From: Gallionella sp.
Lineage (GTDB): Bacteria > Pseudomonadota > Gammaproteobacteria > Burkholderiales > Gallionellaceae
Direction of reading: 5' to 3'
Assembly (NCBI GenBank): GCA_030652475.1
Contig: JAUSAO010000113.1
Span: 1-42,168 of the forward strand
DNA: 42,168 nt
This document shows, piece after piece, positions 8,191 to 15,434 of this stretch (position 1 is the stretch's first letter; every line of letters starts with the position of its first letter). The notes under the pieces are model-generated. The model worked only from the letters and a program-made list of their open reading frames with translations, was not told where the DNA came from and ran no database searches. A program made the position numbers and the translations under genes.

Positions 8191-8967
8191 TCAATTTCGG
8201 TGCTCTTCAGAATCGAACGGAGGCACAGTCTGAGTCATCAGGCACCCCGTCATTTTGCCAGAGTGGTAAAGGCGCAACTCCCCCGGTTGAAAGCGAGTCC
8301 AGTCCGGGTTCTCATCCAGCGGTTCGGTCGCAAGCAGAGCACTATTATTGAACTGGTGTGAACTTGAGCGTTCCAGATAATGAAGCCGGTCATGGCCGTA
8401 GGCGATCAGGTGTTCTCCGTCGGACATCAAAAAATTGAATTTGCCGAGTGAGGCAACCAGCCCGCTCACGACCGCCAGATTTTCAAACCAGGAAGTCGGG
8501 TCGGCGCCAGGCAGGCTATGGAAATGCTGTGCGATATGATTAAGGATGTGGCAGAAAGCATACTCGGAGTCCGTTCCGCCCGTAGGGCAGCAGACCGGGT
8601 TGCCACTGGAGCGTTCTATATCGACTATATCCGGCACCATGCCGTTGTGGGCGAACACCCATTCCTTGCCGCAGCATACCCGCTGAAACGGATGGGTATT
8701 GCTGATATCTATGACGGGAGGAAAACTGGCCTTGCGGACATGGGCGATCACCAGAGCTGAATGCGTAGTTCCGCACAATTGTGCAAATAAGGCACTCTGA
8801 TGCGCCGGAGTTGCTTCCTTGGAAAGGCGGAATGTACCGTTCTCCTGCCAGGCCAGACCCCAGCCGTCAGGGTTGTCCGCCGCCTGTCCGCCACGCAGAC
8901 GAAACACGTTGAGCTCCTGAATGGCAGCCAGGGGATGGTCGGACGACAGGCCAAAGAGCTCGCACAC
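8191..8967 (-). CDS. Class II glutamine amidotransferase (YafJ-like)
   Basis: A 258-residue N-terminal-nucleophile amidotransferase domain standing alone. Cys2, exposed after removal of the initiator residue (MCELFGLSS), is the expected nucleophile. NPDGWGLAW, the IAHVRKAS segment, THPFQ and FAHNGMV are the conserved glutamine-binding and catalytic motifs. The start is a GTG at 8967 with AGGAA upstream. No synthase or acceptor domain is attached, as usual in this family, whose physiological substrate is mostly unknown. It follows the SQR-like flavoprotein by nine bases, so co-transcription is likely. Confidence 0.87.
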   Translation of the reverse strand: MCELFGLSSDHPLAAIQELNVFRLRGGQAADNPDGWGLAWQENGTFRLSKEATPAHQSALFAQLCGTTHSALVIAHVRKASFPPVIDISNTHPFQRVCCGKEWVFAHNGMVPDIVDIERSSGNPVCCPTGGTDSEYAFCHILNHIAQHFHSLPGADPTSWFENLAVVSGLVASLGKFNFLMSDGEHLIAYGHDRLHYLERSSSHQFNNSALLATEPLDENPDWTRFQPGELRLYHSGKMTGCLMTQTVPPFDSEEHRN

Positions 8968-8976
8968 GATTTTTTC

Positions 8977-10104
8977 CTATCGATATTTGCGCAAGTACCA
9001 CGATTCGAAAAATGCCTTGGCACTATGCATCAGTCCCAGCGGCGGCAAGGACATCTCGCTGTCCGGCGTGCGCCGCATCAACATGCCTGAATCCAGACTG
9101 TCAACAATGCAAAGCAGTTCTACTTTGAAGGTTTTTTCCGGAATCCTGCCATTCAGTTCAGCCAGTAAATTTTCGGCTGCGGTTTCACCTTGCAGGTCGG
9201 CCATATGCGCCTGTTTGGGCATCCAGTCTGGCCCGGGGAAGCTGCCGGAATCGCCAATGACATACACGCATGCATTTCCCTCGACACGGCACTGGGCGTC
9301 CGCCTTGAGGAGACCGCCAGGAGAGCGGGGCAGACTGGTATTGTCGAACCATGCGTTGCCCGTCAGACCGGGCATAAAAATGATCAGGTCGGCGGCAAAC
9401 TCGCCACCCTCAGTCTTTACTTTATCCGCCTCGAAGCCGACCAGCTTGTGACCGAGTTGCTTCTTGATGTCGCGTTTATCCATCTCAGCCATCAGGCGTT
9501 GTACCGCACGCTCACCCAAGCGGTTGCCGGGGTTGGGCATGGGATTGAAGAAGGTGAGGCCAATTTCACCCCGTCGCCCTTCACGGCGTAACTGGGTATC
9601 CAGTCCGAACAGAAACTCGAAAATCGGGCCGCCGCGCATGGCGGACGGCTCGTTCGGATTACCCGCGAATCCCAGCGCGATGTTTCCCTGTTTGAGCGCA
9701 GCCACACGATCACGGATGTTTTCTGCTGCAGCGATGCCTTCGCACGGCAGGATGGCATGTTCGATACCCGGCAGTTTCTTGATGAAGCGTCCGCCACTGG
9801 CGATGATCAGGCCATCGTTCTCCACCTTGCCTGTAGCGGTCAGCACCGTGCGCCCGCCATTTTCCAGTCCGGTCGCCTCGCCAGCGACAAAACGGATATG
9901 CTGCTCGCGCAGAAAGCGGTCAAGTGGAATGCGTAAGTCTTCTGCTTTACGCTTGCCGGAAGGTATCCAGATCAGGCTGGGCAGAAATATCAGCTCCGGC
10001 CTGGGCGCAATGATCGTGATTTCGACTCCGGCATCAAGCTGGCGCAATTTACGCGCCGCAGACAGTGCGGCAAAACCGATACCGATGATAGTGATTTGTT
10101 TCAT
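8977..10104 (-). CDS. FAD-dependent oxidoreductase, sulfide:quinone oxidoreductase-like
   Basis: A 375-residue flavoprotein with an N-terminal dinucleotide-binding fold (GIGFAALSAARKL), the SQR/FccB-like layout, a second nucleotide-fold ending in VYVIGDSGSFPGPDWMPKQAHMADLQG, and a C-terminal helix region (SGMLMRR). SQRs oxidise sulfide to sulfane sulfur and reduce quinone. Cysteines at about 120 and in LLCIVDS may be redox active, but I cannot place the three canonical SQR cysteines with confidence, so the exact type is open. Its upstream MFS gene ends three bases before the start and the amidotransferase follows. Nearby persulfide-dioxygenase-like, DsrE and rhodanese genes support a sulfide role. 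Confidence 0.8.
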   Translation of the reverse strand: MKQITIIGIGFAALSAARKLRQLDAGVEITIIAPRPELIFLPSLIWIPSGKRKAEDLRIPLDRFLREQHIRFVAGEATGLENGGRTVLTATGKVENDGLIIASGGRFIKKLPGIEHAILPCEGIAAAENIRDRVAALKQGNIALGFAGNPNEPSAMRGGPIFEFLFGLDTQLRREGRRGEIGLTFFNPMPNPGNRLGERAVQRLMAEMDKRDIKKQLGHKLVGFEADKVKTEGGEFAADLIIFMPGLTGNAWFDNTSLPRSPGGLLKADAQCRVEGNACVYVIGDSGSFPGPDWMPKQAHMADLQGETAAENLLAELNGRIPEKTFKVELLCIVDSLDSGMLMRRTPDSEMSLPPLGLMHSAKAFFESWYLRKYR

Positions 10105-10107
10105 GAT

Positions 10108-11415
10108 TTATCCCCTTGGTGTCATTGGATTAATGCGCGGATGCGTCTCTTCACCAAACAGCCAGAGCAGACCTCCCGACAAAAACATCGAGATCGCCAC
10201 AAACCAGAAGGCGGCTTCTACTGTGCCACTAAAATGCGCCGTGACACCCAGTCCGAGCGCGCCGATGCCATAGCCCAGATCACGCCAGAAGCGGTAGATG
10301 CCGATGGCCGAACCGCGCCAGTCAGGGTGGGAAATGTCAGCTATGGCCGCAGAGAGATTCGGATACAACAGCGCCATGCCAAAGCCGGTAATGGCGGCCG
10401 AGAACGACCACCATGCCATGCCTTCCTGTAACAGCATCATCGCTACACCTGCACCGCATATCCACATACCCCACACATTGGGTTTGTGACGACCAATATG
10501 GTCGGACAGTTTTCCGGTAAAGAACTGTGAACCGCCCCAGACGATGCCATAGATGCCAACGACCCAGCCGACCTCGGGCAGGCTCAGTCCGCGCTGATAG
10601 AGAAACACCGGATAGAAAACCCACACCAGCGCATCGACAAATTTTTCTACCAGCCCCGCCTGGCTGATGGCGGCCAAACGCTTATCGCGCCACGAAACCA
10701 GTGTGAACACTTCCCATGTTGTCGGCTTCACGCCGATGTTGGCCGGATAGCGCGGTTTCAAGACGGTTGACGGCGCTGCTGCGTGCTTGGCCGCTTCCAG
10801 CTTGGCCCAGGGTAAGGTGTCCTTGACCCACAGCAGGGTGAGCAGTATGGCCAGCAAGATCGTCGTCATGCCGAACAGCAGCAACCCGCTGCGCGCCCCC
10901 ATCATGGTCGCCAGGTAGGCGGTGATGATGCCCGCCAGTGCCAGCCCGACATAACCTGCGAACTCGTTCATGCCTATGGTCAGGCCGCGCTGGTCGGCGC
11001 GGGTGATATCCAGCTTGGAGGTTTGCGTCATCGACCAGGTCAGGCCCTGATTGACGCCCAGTAATACGGTGGCAGCCACGATCCAGCCCCATGATGGCGC
11101 AAAATATACCATCAGTGGGATGGGGAGTGCGGCAGCCCAACCCAGCAGCAAAACCTTCTTGCGACCAATGCGTTCGGACAAGCGACCCGCCACAAAATTG
11201 AGTGATCCCTTTACAAAGCCGAAAGCAACCACAAATGCAGTCAGCAGCATGAATGAGTTTTTAGGGACACCGAATTCAGATTCGGACAGAGCCGGAATAA
11301 CCGTGCGCATCATGCCGATAGTAAATCCCACCAGCATGACTTGCAGCAGTTGATGCAGAAACTGGTCGAGATTGGCGCGAATGCCGTGCGAGAGATTGCT
11401 GTGTTGCATGGTCAT
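10108..11415 (-). CDS. MFS transporter
   Basis: About 435 residues and 12 predicted membrane segments. Conserved features include GRLSERIGRKKVLLLG in the loop after helix 2 and GKLSDHIGRHKPN in the loop after helix 8, the paired signature motifs of the major facilitator superfamily. I place the start at 11415 (AAAGG six bases upstream). A longer frame to 11463 would read through the tandem 9-mer repeat and adds a hydrophobic cysteine-rich stretch that looks spurious. It is the first gene of a minus-strand run with the SQR-like flavoprotein and amidotransferase. The substrate is unknown; a sulfur oxyanion or other sulfur compound would fit the setting. Confidence 0.85.
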   Translation of the reverse strand: MTMQHSNLSHGIRANLDQFLHQLLQVMLVGFTIGMMRTVIPALSESEFGVPKNSFMLLTAFVVAFGFVKGSLNFVAGRLSERIGRKKVLLLGWAAALPIPLMVYFAPSWGWIVAATVLLGVNQGLTWSMTQTSKLDITRADQRGLTIGMNEFAGYVGLALAGIITAYLATMMGARSGLLLFGMTTILLAILLTLLWVKDTLPWAKLEAAKHAAAPSTVLKPRYPANIGVKPTTWEVFTLVSWRDKRLAAISQAGLVEKFVDALVWVFYPVFLYQRGLSLPEVGWVVGIYGIVWGGSQFFTGKLSDHIGRHKPNVWGMWICGAGVAMMLLQEGMAWWSFSAAITGFGMALLYPNLSAAIADISHPDWRGSAIGIYRFWRDLGYGIGALGLGVTAHFSGTVEAAFWFVAISMFLSGGLLWLFGEETHPRINPMTPRG

Positions 11416-11430
11416 AAAAAACCTTTGTCC

Positions 11431-11457
11431 GCAGATTACGCAGATTAAACAGATTAA
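11431..11457. repeat. Three tandem 9-bp repeats (GCAGATTAC type)
   Basis: GCAGATTAC, GCAGATTAA and ACAGATTAA follow one another without gaps in the leader of the MFS/SQR-like transcript. Similar tandem GCAGATTA units are scattered in many bacterial genomes. They could bind a regulator here because they lie just upstream of the ribosome binding site, but this is not shown. Confidence 0.6.
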
Positions 11458-11475
11458 TACCAAAAAACATTAGTC

Positions 11476-11554
11476 GTAGGGTGGGCACGTTTTTGTGCCC
11501 ACGCGGATATTCGTCGAGCATGCCGCGTGGGCACCAAAGGCGTGCCCACCCTAC
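11476..11554. repeat. Nested palindromic repeat element, copy 1
   Basis: A 79-base element has perfect 14-base outer arms (GTAGGGTGGGCACG at 11476-11489 and its complement at 11541-11554) and perfect 12-base inner arms (GTGCCCACGCGG at 11495-11506 and its complement at 11523-11534). The same end sequence recurs at 33244-33328. It lies between the persulfide-dioxygenase-like gene, which ends at 11558, and the MFS gene, so it probably also works as a transcription terminator. Confidence 0.85.
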
Positions 11555-11557
11555 AGT

Positions 11558-12289
11558 TCAGGCTGCGATGTTCGCAGCGACCATTTTGTCCATCTCGGCA
11601 GGACGAGGAGGAATCTCACTGAGCAGCGCTTCGATGAAGGCTGCTCTGTCCATCGACAGCGCCTGGTTCCAGCGTTTCTCAAAACCGATGGTCGAGCTCG
11701 GTTTTCCCGAAAGACCCACACCACAGACACTACCCGCCTGGTGCCCGGGGAAAATTTCAACTTCGTTGGACAGGTGCAGCAATTTACTGTGGATGCTGTC
11801 GTAGAGTTGCGCAGACATTTCCCGCTCGCGCCCCAGCAGATCCGGGCGACCAATCGAGCCGACGAATAAGGTGTCGCCCGTGAGCACGAACCAGGGTAGT
11901 TCCCCGCGACGCATATCCGTTACCAGCAGGCAGATGCTGTCTGGTGTATGACCTGGTGTATGCAGTACTTCGACGTTGACGTTGCCCAGGTTAAGCGATT
12001 GACCGTCCGTCAAGGATTCAAACTCGAACTTGACGAGACCCTGGTCCGATTCGTGCAGGCAGTATGGCGCACCGACCATTTGTGCGAGCTTTCTGCCGCC
12101 GGAATAATGGTCGGCATGAACGTGGGTATCAATGACGTAGTTGATAGTGACATTCGCTTTTTTTGCCTCCTCGATATACCACTCCTCGTCGCCTGCGACC
12201 ACGTCCACCGCCATGGACTTGCCTTTGGTGCCGCAGCCGAAAAAATACGACAGTGAAGACTCCTTTGTTGACAGTTGTTTGAAAAACAT
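11558..12289 (-). CDS. MBL-fold hydrolase, ETHE1/persulfide dioxygenase-like
   Basis: A 243-residue metallo-beta-lactamase-fold protein. The metal-binding motif THVHADH, a second histidine in HTPGHTPDS, the aspartate in LTGDTLFVGSIGRPD and the histidine in FPGHQAGS fit the ETHE1-like branch, which oxidises glutathione persulfide to sulfite with a single iron. There is no fused rhodanese domain. GGGAGA precedes the ATG. It is 16 bases downstream of the DsrE gene and shares its promoter. Given the neighbours, removal of sulfane sulfur produced by an SQR-like enzyme is the most likely role. A glyoxalase II-like activity cannot be excluded from sequence alone. Confidence 0.85.
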   Translation of the reverse strand: MFFKQLSTKESSLSYFFGCGTKGKSMAVDVVAGDEEWYIEEAKKANVTINYVIDTHVHADHYSGGRKLAQMVGAPYCLHESDQGLVKFEFESLTDGQSLNLGNVNVEVLHTPGHTPDSICLLVTDMRRGELPWFVLTGDTLFVGSIGRPDLLGREREMSAQLYDSIHSKLLHLSNEVEIFPGHQAGSVCGVGLSGKPSSTIGFEKRWNQALSMDRAAFIEALLSEIPPRPAEMDKMVAANIAA

Positions 12290-12305
12290 CGCACTCTCCC
12301 TGAAA

Positions 12306-12656
12306 TTAAAACACTAAAACCTTATCTGCCCACATAGTCCACTCAGCCAATTCAGCCAGCGTGCTGCGGTGCGTTCCATCGGCTACATCGCTATCGCCCA
12401 TGCCGCGTGCATCCATGCAAGTGCCGCAGATGCCGACTTCCCCGCCATGGCGAATCACGTTACCGATCATTACCTCTACGTTATAGAAACCGGGTGGCAC
12501 TTTCTGGTTGCGGTGCGCCGATGCGGCTCCATCGCCAATCAGAAAAACGCGCACCTTGCATTCATCTTTCCTGGTCATGGCCGCTGCCAAGCGCAAACCG
12601 TTATAGGTACGCTCGCTACCGTAAGGTGCATCGTTGAGGATAAACAGGGTATTCAT
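12306..12656 (-). CDS. DsrE-family sulfur relay protein
   Basis: A 116-residue protein with the DsrE/DsrF-like fold: FILNDAPYGSERTYNGLRLA at the start and a conserved cysteine motif GICGTCMDARG (C77, C80) where family members carry transferred sulfur. It has no signal peptide and should be cytoplasmic. A very strong ribosome binding site (AAGGAGGTT) precedes the ATG. It is the first gene of the operon with the persulfide-dioxygenase-like hydrolase and faces the ArsR-rhodanese gene. It may shuttle protein persulfide between a rhodanese and the dioxygenase. Confidence 0.87.
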   Translation of the reverse strand: MNTLFILNDAPYGSERTYNGLRLAAAMTRKDECKVRVFLIGDGAASAHRNQKVPPGFYNVEVMIGNVIRHGGEVGICGTCMDARGMGDSDVADGTHRSTLAELAEWTMWADKVLVF

Positions 12657-12680
12657 GGCAACCTCCTTCGGCTGATTAAC

Positions 12681-12700
12681 AATCTAGTAAAAACTAGAAT
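12681..12700. promoter_or_regulatory. Candidate ArsR operator palindrome over the dsrE start site
   Basis: The arms CTAGT and ACTAG, with a near-match A/T extension, form an imperfect 20-base palindrome centred on AAAAA. It begins immediately after the predicted -10 box of the minus-strand promoter and so covers the expected transcription start. This is a usual repression position for ArsR-family dimers, and the regulator is encoded divergently next to it. Confidence 0.6.
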
Positions 12701-12701
12701 G

Positions 12702-12730
12702 ATTAAACTCCTCCTGTTAATTTATGTCAA
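12702..12730 (-). promoter_or_regulatory. Predicted sigma70 promoter of the dsrE-hydrolase operon
   Basis: On the minus strand TTGACA (12725-12730) and TTTAAT (12702-12707) are separated by exactly 17 bases. The -35 box is a perfect consensus. The start site would fall near 12695, inside the CTAGT palindrome, leaving a leader of about 40 bases before the DsrE start codon. Confidence 0.7.
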
Positions 12731-12780
12731 GATAATTTATAGTTGTACCTGCATATACCAATTATTGATGGATTGATAGC

Positions 12781-13431
12781 ATGAAAGACGCACGCAAGAT
12801 CAAAAATCTGCTTTATGAACAGGTGGCGAGAATAGGCAAGGTTTTTTCCAGCCCCAAGCGGCTGGAGTTGATCGAATTGCTCTGTCAGGGAGAAAAGACG
12901 GTAGAAACGCTGGCGCGCGAAACTGCCATCAGTGTGAAGCTGACCAGCTCACATTTGCGCGAGTTGCGCATGGCGCATCTGGTCGAGACCGAGCGACAGG
13001 GTAAGAATATCTACTACCGCCTCGCCGACAAGTCGGTAGCCGACCTGTGGGTGCAGATACATACGCTGGCTGAGGAACGTCTGATCGAATTGCAACTGGC
13101 ATTACAGAAGATCGCCACACAGCCTGACGATCTGGTGGCCAATGATCGCGACAGCCTGATGAAGGCGGCACGCAAGGGCGAGATAGTGGTACTCGACGTA
13201 AGGCCAGCGGAGGAATACCTGAACGCGCATTTACCATTTGCCCGTTCCATTCCACTGGAAGAACTGCGACTGCGACTGGCCGAGCTGCCAAAAGATCGCT
13301 CCATCGTTGCTTACTGTCGGGGCCCTTACTGCCTGTTGGCAGCCGACGCAGTCGCACTACTCAAACAGGAAGGCTATACCGCTATTCATCTGCGCGATGG
13401 TGTTGCCGAATGGGCTGTTGCGCGCGCGTGA
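12781..13431 (+). CDS. ArsR-family regulator fused to a rhodanese domain
   Basis: A 216-residue protein with two parts. Residues 1-100 form a winged helix: FSSPKRLELIELLCQGEKTVETLARET, then SVKLTSSHLRELRMAHLVE as recognition helix and RQGKNIYYRL as wing. Residues 120-216 form a rhodanese domain with DVRPAEEYLNAHLP and the active loop AYCRGPYC (C179 as catalytic cysteine, C184 beyond). The metal-site cysteine pairs of classical ArsR sensors are missing; only C35 lies in the DNA-binding half. The rhodanese domain may therefore sense sulfane sulfur by persulfidation. The gene is transcribed away from the DsrE/hydrolase operon and probably represses it. Its 3' end overlaps an antisense pump relic by about 50 bases. 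Confidence 0.9.
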   Translation: MKDARKIKNLLYEQVARIGKVFSSPKRLELIELLCQGEKTVETLARETAISVKLTSSHLRELRMAHLVETERQGKNIYYRLADKSVADLWVQIHTLAEERLIELQLALQKIATQPDDLVANDRDSLMKAARKGEIVVLDVRPAEEYLNAHLPFARSIPLEELRLRLAELPKDRSIVAYCRGPYCLLAADAVALLKQEGYTAIHLRDGVAEWAVARA

Positions 13432-13648
13432 CAGAACCAAAACGCAGATATATTGCAGGCACTACGATCATGTTGAAAATCGTCGCTGAGATCAGCCCGC
13501 AAAGAATGACCACTGCCATCGGAGCCTGAATTTCAGCAACCGGGATTGGAAGGAAAGCGGAGTTGTTCTGGGGTAAAATCGACAACAGGGCGAGTGCAAG
13601 CAGGCATTTTTTACGAATCGGTTTATTTGATAATTTCAACCATATCAA
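13382..13648 (-). pseudogene. C-terminal relic of a CzcA/CusA-type RND pump
   Basis: The segment at about 13439-13534 encodes EIQAPMAVVILCGLISATIF and then NMIVVPAIYLRFG, matching the last membrane helix of heavy-metal RND pumps. The intact CzcA of this window has SEIQSPMAIVILFGLASSTL and NMIVVPALYLRFG at the same place. By eye the DNA of the two is only moderately similar, so the relic is not a recent duplicate of the intact gene. Everything upstream of the match is unrelated or frameshifted, so about 95 percent of the gene is gone. Its tail overlaps the end of the ArsR-rhodanese gene on the other strand. Confidence 0.75.
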
Positions 13649-13650
13649 AT
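13625..13650. promoter_or_regulatory. Perfect 8-bp inverted repeat upstream of the czc operon
   Basis: ATTTGATA (13625-13632) and TATCAAAT (13643-13650) are separated by ten bases. The position about 85-110 bases before the first efflux gene suits a regulator site, but the sequence matches no operator I recognise. Confidence 0.4.
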
Positions 13651-13679
13651 AGTTACTTTGTTATTTTCCCTGTTTATGC

Positions 13680-13727
13680 AATATTCAAGCGGCGGCTATC
13701 CAATCTCTGAATATTTTCAGATACAAT
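13680..13727 (+). promoter_or_regulatory. Candidate activator site and -10 box of the czc operon
   Basis: AATATTCA (13680-13687) and TGAATATT (13708-13715) form a perfect 8-base inverted repeat with a 20-base spacer. It precedes a good -10 hexamer TACAAT at 13722-13727. There is no recognisable -35 box; the repeat occupies its place. The expected start falls at about 13734, on the ATG of the first gene, so the transcript could be leaderless. An activator-dependent metal-responsive promoter is inferred. Confidence 0.5.
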
Positions 13728-13733
13728 GCGCCG

Positions 13734-14108
13734 ATGCGTCGCCTCATTGCCATCCTTCTGCTGTTCATCGTTCCGCTCCAGTTCGCCTGGTCGGCGACGG
13801 AGAGCCTGCATGGTCATCTGGGCAACGAAGGATCGGTATCGGGATTCCACTTTCACGATGACGATCATGACCATCATGATGCTGATACGGTCGATCGCGA
13901 CAGTCTGGTTGCTGGCGACACCCCTGACGGACATAACAACGACGGGCACCATGACGGCCATTATCATCCCGTCTTCAACATGCTGGTTATCGAGCCTCAT
14001 CTGAAACTGAGCAAAGCGTCACCCAACGGATGGCTCATCAGAATGCCCGCTTCTTTCACGTCTCACATCCCCCTTCTGTTTGACTGGCCTCCGTCGGCTC
14101 TTCTCTAG
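13734..14108 (+). CDS. czcI: CzcI-like His-rich periplasmic protein
   Basis: A 124-residue protein with a signal peptide (MRRLIAILLLFIVPLQFAWSA) that closely recalls the start of CzcI proteins. It is followed by a histidine/aspartate-rich segment at about residues 38-80 (FHFHDDDHDHHD and GHHDGHYH) suited to binding zinc, cobalt or cadmium. The last 40 residues contain no recognised domain. It is the first gene of the efflux operon, as in other czc determinants where CzcI modulates induction. There is no ribosome binding site before the ATG, consistent with a leaderless message, and the next in-frame ATG is about 80 codons on. The CzcI name rests on the signal region, composition and location. 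Confidence 0.7.
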   Translation: MRRLIAILLLFIVPLQFAWSATESLHGHLGNEGSVSGFHFHDDDHDHHDADTVDRDSLVAGDTPDGHNNDGHHDGHYHPVFNMLVIEPHLKLSKASPNGWLIRMPASFTSHIPLLFDWPPSALL

Positions 14109-14110
14109 AG

Positions 14111-14171
14111 CCGGCAGGACTGTCTTAGCCTAAGCTGCATAACGCAGCGAATCGGCCTTGTTGCCTGCCGG
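14111..14171. repeat. Inverted repeat between czcI-like and czcC genes
   Basis: CCGGCAGG (14111-14118) and CCTGCCGG (14164-14171) are perfect complements across 45 bases and span most of the 99-base gap. The pairing could form a stem in the operon mRNA and tune expression between the small first gene and the pump genes. No reading frame is seen in the gap. Confidence 0.45.
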
Positions 14172-14207
14172 TAACCTCGAACCTGTTTTTTCATCCCGAG
14201 GAATCCG

Positions 14208-15434
14208 ATGCGACACTTATTATCCGTAGTTCTGCTCGCGCTGCCGCTGGCCGCGTGGGCGCAAGCCGATCCTATAGCTACACTCACCGAAGCCGAGGCC
14301 GTCCGCTTCGGACTGGCGCGCACCGACCTGTCCGATCTGGAGCGTGGAACCATCGAGTTGGCAGAGGCCGATGCTCAGGCCGCCGGGCTTCTTCCCAATC
14401 CCACCCTTGGCTATAGCCGCGATCGCAACCGGGGAACAACTGGCGCCACTGAAGAGTTCTGGCAAATCGCCCAGACCTTCGACGTATCCGGTCGTCGTGG
14501 ACTGCGTCGCGAGGCGGCAGACCGCCGTGTCGATGGAGCGAATGCCGGCAACACCCTGCGAAGGAGCGAAATCGCTGCAGAAATCCGCCACCGCTTCCAT
14601 GAAACGCTGTTCAGGCAGGAAACCGTCCGGGCGACCGAAACCTGGACACAGCGCTTCATCCGCGTCGAGCGTCTGGTCGAAAAACTTGCCAAGGCCGGGG
14701 AAGCATCCGGCTACGACCGGCGTCGGCTTACCCGTGAGCGACAGACGGCGCAAGCCCGACTGAGCACCGAACAGGCCGATCTCGACCGTGCCTCGGAACG
14801 TCTGGCAGCGCTGATCGGCCTTCCGGGCAAAGCCGCCGCAAGCGTCAGCGGCGTCTTGTCACCCACTGCAACGTCACCCCTCGATAAAGCGCTGTCACGG
14901 CTGGAACAGCGACCGGACCTGCAAGTCCTGTCACGCCGCGCCGAGGCTGCCGACCTTGAAGGTCGGGCGGCATCGCGCGGATGGGTGCCGGATGTGACGT
15001 TGGGTGTCGGTCCGAAGCACACCGACAACGGCATCACGCGGGAGAACGGCACACACGTTACGTTTTCGATTCCCTTGCCTGTTTTCGATCGCCAGCAAGC
15101 CGGCGAGAAACGCGCGCTGGCCGAGGCGCTCAATGCCCGCGCCGAATACAGCCTGACCCGCGCCCGCGCCGAGGGCGAACTGCGCGGCCTGCATCGTCAG
15201 GTCGAACGCCTGGCTACGGCGGCCAACGACTACCGCACCCATGCGGTAGTCGAGTCATCCGAGTTGCTGCGCATCGCCGAAGCCGCCTACCAGGGCGGCG
15301 AATCCACCTTACTTGAACTGCTCGATGCTTACCGCGGCGCGTTGGAAACCGAAATTACGGCCCTCAATCTCGAATGGAAAGCGCGTGTAGCCCTCATCGA
15401 ATATGACTTACTGACCGGGAGTGTCACCGAATGA
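14208..15434 (+). CDS. czcC: TolC-family outer membrane factor of a heavy-metal efflux system (CzcC)
   Basis: A 408-residue protein with signal peptide (cleavage after AAWAQA) and two long alpha-helical hairpin repeats typical of TolC-family channels (for example LAEADAQAAGLLPNPTLGY in the first half and RAEAADLEGRAASRGWVPDV in the second). In the family three subunits form the outer-membrane duct of an RND pump. Its stop overlaps the start of the adaptor gene by four bases (ATGA). The length is normal for CzcC/CusC proteins. The start at 14208 has GAGGAA upstream. Confidence 0.9.
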   Translation: MRHLLSVVLLALPLAAWAQADPIATLTEAEAVRFGLARTDLSDLERGTIELAEADAQAAGLLPNPTLGYSRDRNRGTTGATEEFWQIAQTFDVSGRRGLRREAADRRVDGANAGNTLRRSEIAAEIRHRFHETLFRQETVRATETWTQRFIRVERLVEKLAKAGEASGYDRRRLTRERQTAQARLSTEQADLDRASERLAALIGLPGKAAASVSGVLSPTATSPLDKALSRLEQRPDLQVLSRRAEAADLEGRAASRGWVPDVTLGVGPKHTDNGITRENGTHVTFSIPLPVFDRQQAGEKRALAEALNARAEYSLTRARAEGELRGLHRQVERLATAANDYRTHAVVESSELLRIAEAAYQGGESTLLELLDAYRGALETEITALNLEWKARVALIEYDLLTGSVTE

